DNA of 64,000 bases. Origin: an uncultured Roseobacter sp. GTDB lineage: Bacteria; Pseudomonadota; Alphaproteobacteria; Rhodobacterales; Rhodobacteraceae. The notes beneath the pieces were generated by a model. It was given only the letters and a program-made list of their open reading frames with translations, was not told where the DNA came from and searched no databases. Position 1 is the stretch's first letter. Every line of letters starts with the position of its first letter. The stretch is taken from NCBI RefSeq assembly GCF_947495025.1, contig NZ_CANLXG010000003.1, positions 496,001 through 560,000 on the forward strand, written 5' to 3'. Of this stretch, positions 42,656-50,764 are shown piece by piece. The position numbers and the translations under genes are program-made.

Positions 42656-43345
42656 ATGAATATCATCTGGATGGGACACGGAAGTTTTCGGATCGAAATC
42701 GGAGACCAGATTCTGCTGGTGGACCCCTGGCTGACAGGCAACCCGATGCTGACAGAGGACCAGCACGAGGCCGCCACGGCAGGTGCGACACATATTCTGA
42801 TCACCCACGGACATTTCGATCACACCGCCGACCTTGTGGCGCTGTCAAAATCACTTTCGGCGCCTGCTGTGGGCATCTACGACCTGATGGGCCACTTTGA
42901 GCAGACAGAAGGCCTGAGCACCGTCGGGTTTAACATGAGCGGCAAAGTGATGCTGGGCAATGTGGCCGTCAGCATGGTCCCGGCCATGCATTCCACGTCG
43001 CTGCCCGGGGCTGACGGCGCGCCCGTCGGGCGCGAGTGTGGGTTTATCATCGAAGGCGACGGGCGCACGATCTATCTGTCCGGTGACACCGGCATAATGG
43101 CGGACATGGGATGGATTGCCGAATACTACCGCCCGGAAATCGGCATTCTGAGCGCCGGCGGACATTTCACCATGGATATGAAGGGCGCGGCCTGGGCTGC
43201 AAAGAAGTACTTCGATTTCAAAACCGTAATCCCCTGCCACTACAGGACGTTTGATTTTCTTGAACAGTCCGCGGCTGACCTCGTCGAAGGGCTGCCCGGG
43301 GTGAATGTGATTGAACCGGAAGTCCTGCAGCCGATCAGTCTCTGA
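42656..43345 (+). CDS. Metal-dependent hydrolase, UPF0173 (metallo-beta-lactamase fold)
   Basis: 229 residues. HxHxDH motif as ILITHGHFDHTADLV, then YDLMGHFEQTEGL, MVPAMHSTSL and YLSGDTGIMADM, giving the two-metal site. The family UPF0173/YtkL-like has no assigned substrate. Start ATG after GGAGAGGTTCA. Alone between the ceramidase gene (divergent) and tadA (convergent). Confidence 0.93.
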   Translation: MNIIWMGHGSFRIEIGDQILLVDPWLTGNPMLTEDQHEAATAGATHILITHGHFDHTADLVALSKSLSAPAVGIYDLMGHFEQTEGLSTVGFNMSGKVMLGNVAVSMVPAMHSTSLPGADGAPVGRECGFIIEGDGRTIYLSGDTGIMADMGWIAEYYRPEIGILSAGGHFTMDMKGAAWAAKKYFDFKTVIPCHYRTFDFLEQSAADLVEGLPGVNVIEPEVLQPISL

Positions 43346-43364
43346 CAGGCCGCCGGGCCTTCTG

Positions 43365-43814
43365 TCAGCGTCGGTAGCGGAAAAAGGCACGCAGCATCAC
43401 TTCAGCTTCTTCGGCTGCTATGCCGTCAAAAATCTCCGGCACATGGTGACACTGCGGATGGGTGAAAACCCGCGCGCCATGCGCCACCCCGCCCGATTTA
43501 GGATCATCCGCGCCATAATAGAGCCGCCCGATCCGCGCTGACGATATGGCCGCGGCGCACATCGGACAGGGTTCAAGTGTCACGTAAAGATCATGTCCGG
43601 TCAGCCGTTCGCTGCCTGCCGCCCTGCAGGCCGCCCGGATGGCCAGCACCTCGGCATGTGCCGTGGGATCATTCAGTTCACGCGTCCGGTTTCCCGCAGC
43701 AGCCACAACCCGGCCATGGGGATCCACGACGACGGCGCCCACCGGCACCTCATCGCGTTTTGCTGCCGCCCGCGCCTCTGACAGGGCCTGTTCCATATGC
43801 GACGTAAAACTCAT
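43365..43814 (-). CDS. tadA: tRNA-specific adenosine deaminase
   Basis: 149 residues from ATG 43814. Zn site: HAE (His53, Glu55; TAHAEVLAIRAA) and PCPMC (Cys83, Cys86; TLEPCPMCAAAISSARI). Converts A34 to inosine in tRNA-Arg(ACG). N-terminal MSFTSHMEQALSEARAAA matches rhodobacterial TadA. It diverges from rluB with 62 bases between starts. Confidence 0.96.
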   Translation of the reverse strand: MSFTSHMEQALSEARAAAKRDEVPVGAVVVDPHGRVVAAAGNRTRELNDPTAHAEVLAIRAACRAAGSERLTGHDLYVTLEPCPMCAAAISSARIGRLYYGADDPKSGGVAHGARVFTHPQCHHVPEIFDGIAAEEAEVMLRAFFRYRR

Positions 43815-43876
43815 ACCCGGTGATGCCCCCAAAGCCGTCCCTTTCGCAAGACCCGCAAACAGGATATGCCGCCGCC

Positions 43877-44728
43877 ATGAGCACAGACGATACACCCGCC
43901 GGCGACCGCATCGCCAAAGTCCTCAGCCGTGCCGGTGTAGCCAGCCGCCGCGAAGCAGAGCGTATGATTGAAGCCGGGCGTGTCACCGTCAACGGCGAAA
44001 AGATCACCTCGCCCGCCCTGAACGTCACCGCTGCCGATAAGATTACCGTGGACGGGAAAGACGTGGGCGAACCCGACCCGCCGCGCATCTGGCTCTATCA
44101 CAAACCCACCGGCCTGGTGAGTACGGACAACGATGAAAAGGGCCGCGACACGATTTATGACAAGCTGCCCGCGGACATGCCGCGGGTCATGAGTATAGGC
44201 CGGCTCGACCTGAATTCCGAAGGACTGCTGCTTCTGACCAATGACGGTGGGGTCAAAAGGCGGCTGGAACTGCCTTCGACCGGATGGCTCCGCCGGTACC
44301 GCGTGCGCGTGAACGGCCGTCCCACTGATGAGACGTTCGAGCCATTGCGCAGGGGAATTTCTGCCGATGGCGAAAATTTCCAGCCGATGACCGTCAGCCT
44401 CGACCGCCAGCAGGGCGCAAATGCCTGGCTGACCGTTGGCCTGCGCGAGGGTCGCAACCGTGAAATCCGCCGCGCCATGACAGAAATCGGGCTGTCTGTG
44501 AACCGGCTGATCCGCATCAGCTATGGCCCTTTTCAGCTTGGCGATCTGAAACAGGGCGAGGTCGAGGAAGTGCGCCGGAAAATCGTGCGCGATCAGCTTG
44601 GCCTTGAGGCCGCCCCGGAAAAGCCGGCACCCCGTACCCCACAGCGCGGAAAAGGTGCAGGACGACCGCAGGTGCGCCGCGGCCCGCGCCGCAAAGGTGG
44701 TCCGGGCGACCGGAAAAGGCCCGGCTGA
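43877..44728 (+). CDS. rluB: Ribosomal large subunit pseudouridine synthase B
   Basis: 283 residues from ATG 43877. S4 RNA-binding domain at about 9-60 (RIAKVLSRAGVASRREAERM) and a RsuA-type catalytic domain with catalytic Asp111 in GRLDLNSEGLLLLTNDGG. C-terminal tail is long and basic (ARGKGAGRPQ-type run), ending RRKGGPGDRKRPG, likely RNA binding. Modifies U2605-equivalent of 23S rRNA. Confidence 0.93.
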   Translation: MSTDDTPAGDRIAKVLSRAGVASRREAERMIEAGRVTVNGEKITSPALNVTAADKITVDGKDVGEPDPPRIWLYHKPTGLVSTDNDEKGRDTIYDKLPADMPRVMSIGRLDLNSEGLLLLTNDGGVKRRLELPSTGWLRRYRVRVNGRPTDETFEPLRRGISADGENFQPMTVSLDRQQGANAWLTVGLREGRNREIRRAMTEIGLSVNRLIRISYGPFQLGDLKQGEVEEVRRKIVRDQLGLEAAPEKPAPRTPQRGKGAGRPQVRRGPRRKGGPGDRKRPG

Positions 44729-44733
44729 CAGGC

Positions 44734-44750
44734 GCAGGTGAAAAACCTGC
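44734..44750 (+). terminator. Weak hairpin after rluB
   Basis: GCAGGT (44734-44739) and ACCTGC (44745-44750) with a GAAAA loop, followed by CTGCTTTCCCC. The T-run is interrupted, so it may be a partial terminator or just a hairpin. Confidence 0.4.
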
Positions 44751-44919
44751 CTGCTTTCCCCCTGCCGTCCCGTTTCTTCAGCCATCACATTAAAGCCATC
44801 GCCTGCTGCGCAAGCACAAACCGCTGAAAACACGGCCCGGACGCCTGATCCGGACAGAAAACTGGCGCGGTTGTAAATGTGCGCATATATTCGCAGAGTG
44901 TCCGGGACGAGGGAGAGCC

Positions 44920-45009
44920 ATGACGCCCACAACATTTCAGAAAACGGCCTATGTGGCGCTTTTGCTTGTGATGCTGGGTGTTTCATCCGGCTTGCTGACT
45001 GGTCTCTGA
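44920..45009 (+). CDS. 29-residue membrane peptide at the head of the XpaC-TelA run
   Basis: ATG at 44920 preceded by GAGGGAGAGCC, a good ribosome binding site. The peptide is a short polar N-terminus (TPTTFQKTA) followed by one hydrophobic helix (YVALLLVMLGVSSGLL) and ends TGL. Its TGA is 4 bases before the xpaC ATG at 45014, so the two are probably co-translated. Unnamed; it is too short for standard annotation. A membrane-anchored small protein at the operon head is the simplest reading. Confidence 0.55.
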   Translation: MTPTTFQKTAYVALLLVMLGVSSGLLTGL

Positions 45010-45013
45010 CGGC

Positions 45014-45898
45014 ATGGCGCAGAGATACGGCGGAAAATACAGCCCCGATGGCAAAACTGACAACGCGCCGTCCCGACCGGGGGCCTATGCGGGCGCGCGT
45101 GTTGATCCTGTAGGCGCCCGCGCAAATCTGATGTTCCTGCCTGCAATCGTTCTGCTGTTTACAGCGATTTTCAACGGTGCTCTGGGGCTGGCCACCGGTG
45201 TTGCCGGAGCGGGTGTTCTGAGCCTGGGTGCCTGGCTGTTGCGCGGTGGCCTGCAGGCCGAAGCGGCATGGCATGCCCGCAAGGTCGCACGCCGCCCTGC
45301 CGTACCGCGCAAAATACTGGCCGCGCTCCTTGCGGGCGCCGGCATTGCGCTTGGCGCTTTCAGTCACGGGGCGGGCATTACAGCCGCCGTTCTGTTCGGA
45401 GCCGTGGTCACCGGGCTTCATTTTGCCGCTTTCGGCGCAGATCCGCTCAGCGATAAGGGCATGGAAGGGATAGATACTTTCCAGCAGGACCGCGTAGCCC
45501 GTGTCGTGGACGAAGCCGAAGATCACCTGCGTGCAATGAATGATGCACTGAAACGCGCGGCGGACCGCGACGTCAATGCGCGGATGGAGCAGTTTCAGGC
45601 CGCCGCGCGCAGGCTTATCGCCACGGTTGAGGACGATCCGCGCGACCTGACAGCGGCCCGGAAATACCTCGGCGTCTATCTGATGGGCGCGCGCGACGCT
45701 TCTGCCAAATTTGCCGACATCTACGCACGCTCGCGCGATGTACAGGCGAAAACGGATTACCTCGTCCTGCTGGATGATATGGAAAAGAATTTTGCGGCAC
45801 GCACAGAAACGCTGCTGCTTGATGACCAGACCGACCTTACGGTCGAGATTGAGGTCCTGCGGGACCGACTTAAACGCGAAGGGGTGCGCACGGAATGA
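45014..45898 (+). CDS. XpaC-like protein (5-bromo-4-chloroindolyl phosphate hydrolysis family)
   Basis: 294 residues. A short soluble N-terminus (about 1-35), several hydrophobic segments (MFLPAIVLLFTAIFNGALGL and GVAGAGVLSLGAWLL at 35-75, then ILAALLAGAGIALGAF and AVLFGAVVTGLHFAAFG at 95-145), then a soluble helical half (VDEAEDHLRAMNDALKRAAD, MEQFQAAARRLIATVEDDPR) ending with coiled-coil-like DLTVEIEVLRDRLKREG. This fits XpaC, a family usually linked to TelA; the enzymatic name comes from an indirect phenotype. It lies between the 29-residue peptide and telA, with 27 bases between the genes. Confidence 0.82.
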   Translation: MAQRYGGKYSPDGKTDNAPSRPGAYAGARVDPVGARANLMFLPAIVLLFTAIFNGALGLATGVAGAGVLSLGAWLLRGGLQAEAAWHARKVARRPAVPRKILAALLAGAGIALGAFSHGAGITAAVLFGAVVTGLHFAAFGADPLSDKGMEGIDTFQQDRVARVVDEAEDHLRAMNDALKRAADRDVNARMEQFQAAARRLIATVEDDPRDLTAARKYLGVYLMGARDASAKFADIYARSRDVQAKTDYLVLLDDMEKNFAARTETLLLDDQTDLTVEIEVLRDRLKREGVRTE

Positions 45899-45925
45899 CG
45901 CAGCCCGCACAGGAGAGGAACCGGA

Positions 45926-47122
45926 ATGTCTGAGACGATACGCGAAAAAGCCCAGGCCGCGCTGGCCGAGGTCGAAGAAGTGACTGCCGTTGTGCTGCCC
46001 GAACCTGCTGAGGCCACGGCGATCGTGCCTCTGGCAGAAGCAGACGCGCCGGTTGGTGCCGAGATCACCAGGCGCATGGCCGAGATTGACATGGAAGACA
46101 CCAACTCCATCGTTTCCTTCGGCAGCCGCGCACAGGTGGAACTGCAGGAAATCAGCCAGGCGATGCTGGGCGGAGTGCGCAACAAGGATGTGGGCCCGGC
46201 GGGTGACAGCCTGCGCAACATCGTCTCGACCATCCGTGGCTTTTCCGTCTCTGAACTGGACGTCCGCCGTAAACGCAGTTTCTGGGAGAAACTGCTGGGC
46301 AAAGCCGCGCCCTTTGCGCAGTTCACAGCCAAATTCGAGCAGGTCCAGGACCAGATCGACCGGATCACCGACGATCTGCTCAAACACGAACACACCCTGC
46401 TCAAGGACATCAAATCACTTGATATTCTGTACGACAAGACGCTGCAGTTCTACGACGAGCTGGCGCTCTACATCGCTGCGGGTGAGGAAAAACTGCGGGT
46501 TCTGGACGAAACCACCATCCCGGCGAAGGCGGCAGAAGTAGATGCAGCACCCGAGGGCGATCAGGTAATGGTTGCGCAGGAGCTGCGTGATCTGCGTGCG
46601 GCGCGGGACGATCTGGAACGCCGGGTACACGATCTGAAACTGACGCGTCAGGTGACGATGCAGTCCCTGCCCTCGATCCGGCTCGTTCAGGAAAACGACA
46701 AGTCGCTTGTTACCAAGATCAATTCGACGCTTGTAAACACTGTGCCCCTGTGGGAGACGCAGCTGGCTCAGGCTGTGACCATCCAGCGCTCTGCCGAGGC
46801 TGCGGCGGCCGTACGGGACGCCAATGATCTGACCAACGAGCTGCTGACCGCAAATGCGAAGAACCTGCGCGAGAGCAACAAGATCATCCGCGAGGAAATG
46901 GAGCGCGGCGTCTTCGACATTGAAGCGGTCAAACAGGCCAATGCCGATCTGATCGGCACTATCGAGGAAAGCCTGCAGATTGCAGATGAAGGCAAGGCAC
47001 GCCGTGCCGCCGCCGAAACAGAGCTGCAGGAGATGGAAGCCCGTTTGCGCGATACCCTCGCCTCTGCCAAAGCGCGGGGTGACGGCACGGGTGATAACGC
47101 CGGCACTGCCGTTCCGGGCTGA
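45926..47122 (+). CDS. telA: TelA toxic-anion resistance family protein
   Basis: 398 residues, mostly helical, with no signal peptide: acidic N-terminus (EEVTAVVLPEPAEATAIVP), then the core SIVSFGSRAQVELQEISQAM, RKRSFWEKLLGKAAPFAQFT, DLLKHEHTLLKDIKSLDILY, and VTMQSLPSIRLVQENDKSLV, all characteristic of TelA (KlaA/TelA). Ends in a long acidic helical tail. Named for tellurite resistance, but likely a membrane-associated stress protein. Pairs with XpaC, as in many genomes. Confidence 0.93.
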   Translation: MSETIREKAQAALAEVEEVTAVVLPEPAEATAIVPLAEADAPVGAEITRRMAEIDMEDTNSIVSFGSRAQVELQEISQAMLGGVRNKDVGPAGDSLRNIVSTIRGFSVSELDVRRKRSFWEKLLGKAAPFAQFTAKFEQVQDQIDRITDDLLKHEHTLLKDIKSLDILYDKTLQFYDELALYIAAGEEKLRVLDETTIPAKAAEVDAAPEGDQVMVAQELRDLRAARDDLERRVHDLKLTRQVTMQSLPSIRLVQENDKSLVTKINSTLVNTVPLWETQLAQAVTIQRSAEAAAAVRDANDLTNELLTANAKNLRESNKIIREEMERGVFDIEAVKQANADLIGTIEESLQIADEGKARRAAAETELQEMEARLRDTLASAKARGDGTGDNAGTAVPG

Positions 47123-47128
47123 CCGGCT

Positions 47129-48064
47129 GTGCTGCGTGGCATGTGGAAGACAAGTGCTGCGGTGCTGGCTCTGCTGGCTCTGGCTGCCTGTGACGTGCCG
47201 CTGGCCACCAGTGCTGTCCCAAAGGCGCGCCCGCCACAGGGCGCGCCTGTCGAGATACGCCCGACATCCGAGAAAAGTGCCGCCCTGCGCAGCTACTTCG
47301 GACAGGTTCAGACAGCTCAGCTGAACCAGGGCCTGCTGCGAACGGACGGTGGCGGGCCGGACACGCCCTACACCGCTGACATGCTGGCGCGCAATTTCGA
47401 GCAGATCGTCTTTTTCAACGAATACGCCAGCGCGCTGCAGGGGCGTGGCGGAGAAAGCCCGCTGCGCAAGTGGCGTTCGCCGGTGCGCATGAAAGTGATC
47501 ACAGGGCCCGGCCTTCCACCATCGCAGGCCAGCGGAGATACCGAAGCAATCCGCAGCTATGCACGCCGCCTGGCCAGCATCACCGGGCACCCGATCAGCT
47601 TTTTCGGTCGGCCGAATTTCGTCGTGATTGTTGCCTCAGAGGATGACCGGGACATGGCGCTCGACATGGCCGCCGCAGAGATTCCCGGCATCACAGCCCA
47701 GAGCCTGGACGCATTGCGCAACCTCAATCGTGACACCTATTGCGCGGTCGCCGCCTATGCTTCGGGCGCAGGGGCCAACACCTACACGGCAGCGGTGGCG
47801 CTTATCAGAGCAGAAAACCCAGGGCTTCTGCGCCAGAGCTGCATCCACGAAGAACTCGCTCAGGGGCTCGGCCTTGCCAATGACAGCCGCGACGCGAGGC
47901 CGTCAATTTTCAACGATGATGACGAATTTGCACTGCTGACCGGCCATGACGAACTGCTCCTGCGCATGCTCTACGACGACCGGCTGACCCCGGGTATGAC
48001 GGCAGACCAGGCAGCACCAATAACCCGGATCATCGCACGCGAACTGACAACCGGGCCGCTCTGA
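47129..48064 (+). CDS. DUF2927 lipoprotein
   Basis: 311 residues. Starts at GTG 47129 (or ATG 47141). Lipobox LAAC (Cys21). The mature part holds a DUF2927 domain with FNEYASALQGRGGESPLRKW, VKMKVITGP-like strand, RRLASITGHPISFFGRPNFV and the motif SCIHEELAQGLGLANDSRDA, in which the HEE...GL segment looks like a Zn-metallopeptidase motif, although classical HExxH is not present. Periplasm-facing or outer-membrane bound. It is next in the TelA operon, 6 bases after telA. Confidence 0.82.
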   Translation: MLRGMWKTSAAVLALLALAACDVPLATSAVPKARPPQGAPVEIRPTSEKSAALRSYFGQVQTAQLNQGLLRTDGGGPDTPYTADMLARNFEQIVFFNEYASALQGRGGESPLRKWRSPVRMKVITGPGLPPSQASGDTEAIRSYARRLASITGHPISFFGRPNFVVIVASEDDRDMALDMAAAEIPGITAQSLDALRNLNRDTYCAVAAYASGAGANTYTAAVALIRAENPGLLRQSCIHEELAQGLGLANDSRDARPSIFNDDDEFALLTGHDELLLRMLYDDRLTPGMTADQAAPITRIIARELTTGPL

Positions 48065-48066
48065 AA

Positions 48067-48090
48067 ACCTCATGTGAAACATGAGAAGGT
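48067..48090 (+). repeat. Hairpin between the DUF2927 gene and the SPFH gene
   Basis: CTCATGT (48069-48075) and ACATGAG (48079-48085) pair around GAA, extended by ACC/GGT on the outside with one bulged A. No T-run follows. It may be an mRNA stability element or a partial terminator that sets relative expression inside the operon. Confidence 0.45.
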
Positions 48091-48110
48091 ACAAACAAAG
48101 GACTGATTAA

Positions 48111-49226
48111 ATGGGAATATTTGATTTTCTATCCGGAGAATTCATCGATGTCATTCACTGGACGGACAACACCCGTGACACGATGGTCTGGCGGTTCGAA
48201 CGCGAGGGGCACGAAATCAAATACGGCGCCAAACTGACGGTCCGCGAAGGTCAGGCTGCCGTATTTGTACACGAAGGGCAACTTGCAGATGTATTCACCC
48301 CCGGGCTCTATATGCTCGAAACCAACAACATGCCGGTGATGACGACCCTCCAGCACTGGGATCATGGCTTCCGCAGCCCCTTCAAATCCGAAATCTATTT
48401 CGTCAACACCACCCGGTTCAACGATCTGAAGTGGGGTACAAAAAATCCGATCATCTGCCGCGATCCCGAGTTCGGGCCGGTGCGCCTGCGTGCCTTCGGG
48501 ACCTATTCCATCAAGGTTGCGGACCCCGCGAAATTTCTTGTGGAGATCGTTGGAACAGACGGCGAATTCACCATGGACGAGATCAGCTTTCAGATCCGCA
48601 ACATCCTCGTACAGGAGTTTTCGCGCACACTGGCCCGTGCGGGCATTCCGGTCATGGACATGGCCGCAAACACACGTGAGCTGGGTCAGCTCGTCGGACG
48701 TGAGATCGCCTCACAACTGGCGGAATATGGCCTTGCCATGCCGGAATTATATATAGAAAACATATCTCTGCCGCCCGCAGTTGAAGAAGTGATGGACAAG
48801 CGGTCTTCCATGGGCGTGATCGGCAATCTCAATGAATATATGCAGTTTCAGGCAGCCGAGGCGCTTGGGCGGGATGGTGCGGGCGCCGCAGCTATTCAGG
48901 CCGGTCTCGGAGCGGGACTGGGGATGCAGATCGGACAGGCCGCAGCGCAGCAGCAGGGGCCGTGGGGCGCACGTGCAGCCGCACCGGCGGCAGTTCCACC
49001 GCCACCGCCGCCCGTAGAACATGTCTGGCACATTGCGGAAAGCGGTCAGACCAAAGGCCCGTATTCAAAAGCTGCCCTCGGACGTATGGCGACCGACGGA
49101 TCGCTGACACGGGAAACTCTGGTCTGGACACCGGGCCAGGACGGCTGGCTGGCGGCCGGAGATGTCACCGAGCTGGCGCAGCTCTTTACGGTGCTGCCGC
49201 CCCCCCCACCGCCCCCTGCCGGCTGA
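48111..49226 (+). CDS. SPFH-domain protein with C-terminal GYF_2 domain
   Basis: 371 residues. SPFH domain at about 20-235 (VWRFEREGHEIKYGAKLTVR, YMLETNNMPVMTTLQHWDHG, KFLVEIVGTDGEFTMDEISF, LARAGIPVMDMAANTRELGQ), with no membrane segment at the N-terminus. Then an Ala/Gly/Gln linker (IQAGLGAGLGMQIGQAAAQQ), six prolines (296-301), a GYF_2 domain at about 305-360 with KGPYS and W...W (VWHIAE and DGWLAAGD), and seven prolines directly before the stop (363-369). The YdjI/flotillin-like clade is the closest; such proteins organise membranes with a zinc-ribbon partner. Start after AAAGGACTGATTAA. Confidence 0.88.
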   Translation: MGIFDFLSGEFIDVIHWTDNTRDTMVWRFEREGHEIKYGAKLTVREGQAAVFVHEGQLADVFTPGLYMLETNNMPVMTTLQHWDHGFRSPFKSEIYFVNTTRFNDLKWGTKNPIICRDPEFGPVRLRAFGTYSIKVADPAKFLVEIVGTDGEFTMDEISFQIRNILVQEFSRTLARAGIPVMDMAANTRELGQLVGREIASQLAEYGLAMPELYIENISLPPAVEEVMDKRSSMGVIGNLNEYMQFQAAEALGRDGAGAAAIQAGLGAGLGMQIGQAAAQQQGPWGARAAAPAAVPPPPPPVEHVWHIAESGQTKGPYSKAALGRMATDGSLTRETLVWTPGQDGWLAAGDVTELAQLFTVLPPPPPPPAG

Positions 49227-49232
49227 TCCGGT

Positions 49233-49646
49233 ATGCGGCGGAACGCCACCATACTTCTGCACTGGTCCGTGCTGATCCTGCTGATGCTCCTGCTTGCGGC
49301 GGGCACCGGCAGCGCGGTGCTGTCGTGGCTCTTTGGTGTCGCGGGTCTGGCCATGTGCAGCCTGGCGGTGGTCTTTGGCCTGTTAAACGGGCCAGGACCT
49401 GCGCTTGCAGGGACCCTGCGCCGTGTGCATCCCTGGGCGCACCGTGGCATGTATCTGTTTCTGGGCATCTGTTCTGTGTCCGTACTGGCGGCCCGTTTTG
49501 GCCTGACACTGCCCGGTCCGGCACCGCGGGAGCTTCTGATCGGTCTGCTGGGCGCGGGGTTGTTGCATGGCATCTTTAATCTCTGGCGAAGCAGCGCTCT
49601 GAATGACGGGGCGTTAAGGCGCATGCTGCCAGGAGGCTGGCTGTGA
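49233..49646 (+). CDS. Four-helix membrane protein
   Basis: 137 residues, four hydrophobic segments (LLHWSVLILLMLLLAAGTGS, LFGVAGLAMCSLAVVFGLL, GMYLFLGICSVSVLAARFG, ELLIGLLGAGLLHGIFNLWR). His residues in LLHW, HPWAHR and LLHG sit near helix ends and recall the haem-ligand arrangement of cytochrome b561, but the usual family signature is not complete. It has 6 bases before it and its stop overlaps the zinc-ribbon gene start (GTGA), so it is part of that unit. Function unknown. Confidence 0.75.
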   Translation: MRRNATILLHWSVLILLMLLLAAGTGSAVLSWLFGVAGLAMCSLAVVFGLLNGPGPALAGTLRRVHPWAHRGMYLFLGICSVSVLAARFGLTLPGPAPRELLIGLLGAGLLHGIFNLWRSSALNDGALRRMLPGGWL

Positions 49647-50764
49647 GCGATACCCACATAGGCGGCACGCCCCCGGTGCCCGAAGCCGAACACCACTTCC
49701 CCTGTGACGCCTGCGGCGCGGACCTTCGGTTTGATCCGGCGGGCGGGCAGATGAGCTGTGACCACTGTGGCAACACCGAAGCACTGGATCACGGTCCCTG
49801 GGCTGCGGCGTCCATCCGCGAACTGGATTTTCAGGACGCCCTGGGCAATGCGCTGCCTCAGGCCGATATGGAGGAAACCCGGGTTTCCAGATGCCCGAAC
49901 TGCGCGGCAGAGGTCGAATTTGATCCGGCAGTGCACGCCACGGAATGCCCGTTCTGCGCGACACCCGTTGTCGCAGATACCGGAACACACAGGCACATAA
50001 AACCGCGCGCGGTCCTCCCCTTTGCCTTTGATGAACCTGCAGCCCACGCCGCCATGAGTGACTGGCTGGGCGGTCTGTGGTTCGCGCCGGGCGGACTGCA
50101 GGCCTATGCCCGCAAAGGGCGCCGGATGCAGGGCATCTACGTGCCCTACTGGACTTTTGATGCGGACACCGCCTCGCGTTACACGGGCGAGCGGGGCACG
50201 GTCTATTACGAAACCCGTACGGTCACACGGAACGGAAAAACCTCTCAGGTGCGTGTGGCCCGCGTCCGCTGGAGCCCCGCATCAGGTCGCGTGGCCCGGT
50301 TTTTTGACGACGTCCTGGTGCTCGCCTCGCGCAGCCTGCCAAAGAAATTCACGGACGGTCTGGCCCCCTGGGACCTGTCGGCGCTGGAGCCCTATACTCC
50401 CGAGTACCTCGCCGGATTTCGCGCCGAAGGATATGCCGTAAGCCTCGAAGAGGGCTTCCGCGAGGCGCGGGGCCTTATGGATGCTACGATTGCGCGCGAC
50501 GTCCGCTTTGACATCGGTGGCGATCGTCAGCGTATACACAATGTCGATACGACTGTTCGGGACGTGACCTTCAAGCACGTACTGCTGCCTGTCTGGCTGG
50601 CGGCCTATAAGTACCGGGGGGAGACGTACCGGTTTGTCGTCAACGGACGCACCGGCAGAGTTCAGGGCGAACGCCCCTGGTCTGCCATCAAAATTGCGCT
50701 GGCCGTTGTCGCCGGAGCCGTACTGGCCGCGGGCGCGGCCTATATCTATGCGATTAACCAATGA
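49643..50764 (+). CDS. Double zinc-ribbon membrane protein (YdjG-like)
   Basis: 373 residues from GTG 49643, with AGGAGG before it. Two zinc ribbons: CDACGADLRFDP ... CDHCGN (Cys 21, 24, 39, 42) and CPNCAAEVEFDP ... CPFCATP (Cys 84, 87, 102, 105). A middle domain with YARKGRRMQGIYVPYWTFDA and RNGKTSQVRVARVRW, then DTTVRDVTFKHVLLPVWLAA, and a C-terminal membrane helix (IKIALAVVAGAVLAAGAAYI). Databases often mislabel this family as helicase PriA because of the ribbons; I see no helicase motif. Paired with the SPFH protein as in YdjI/YdjG. Stop overlaps the nitroreductase start. Confidence 0.82.
   Translation: MSDTHIGGTPPVPEAEHHFPCDACGADLRFDPAGGQMSCDHCGNTEALDHGPWAAASIRELDFQDALGNALPQADMEETRVSRCPNCAAEVEFDPAVHATECPFCATPVVADTGTHRHIKPRAVLPFAFDEPAAHAAMSDWLGGLWFAPGGLQAYARKGRRMQGIYVPYWTFDADTASRYTGERGTVYYETRTVTRNGKTSQVRVARVRWSPASGRVARFFDDVLVLASRSLPKKFTDGLAPWDLSALEPYTPEYLAGFRAEGYAVSLEEGFREARGLMDATIARDVRFDIGGDRQRIHNVDTTVRDVTFKHVLLPVWLAAYKYRGETYRFVVNGRTGRVQGERPWSAIKIALAVVAGAVLAAGAAYIYAINQ

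Noticed and set aside
43811..46393. Long minus-strand frame (860 residues) opposite rluB, XpaC and TelA
   Set aside because: It is antisense to three well-supported genes and its sequence shows no recognisable domain. High GC makes such long shadow frames common here.
49643..50764. Annotation of the zinc-ribbon protein as helicase PriA
   Set aside because: Only the zinc ribbons are shared; there are no Walker or helicase motifs and there is a C-terminal membrane helix.
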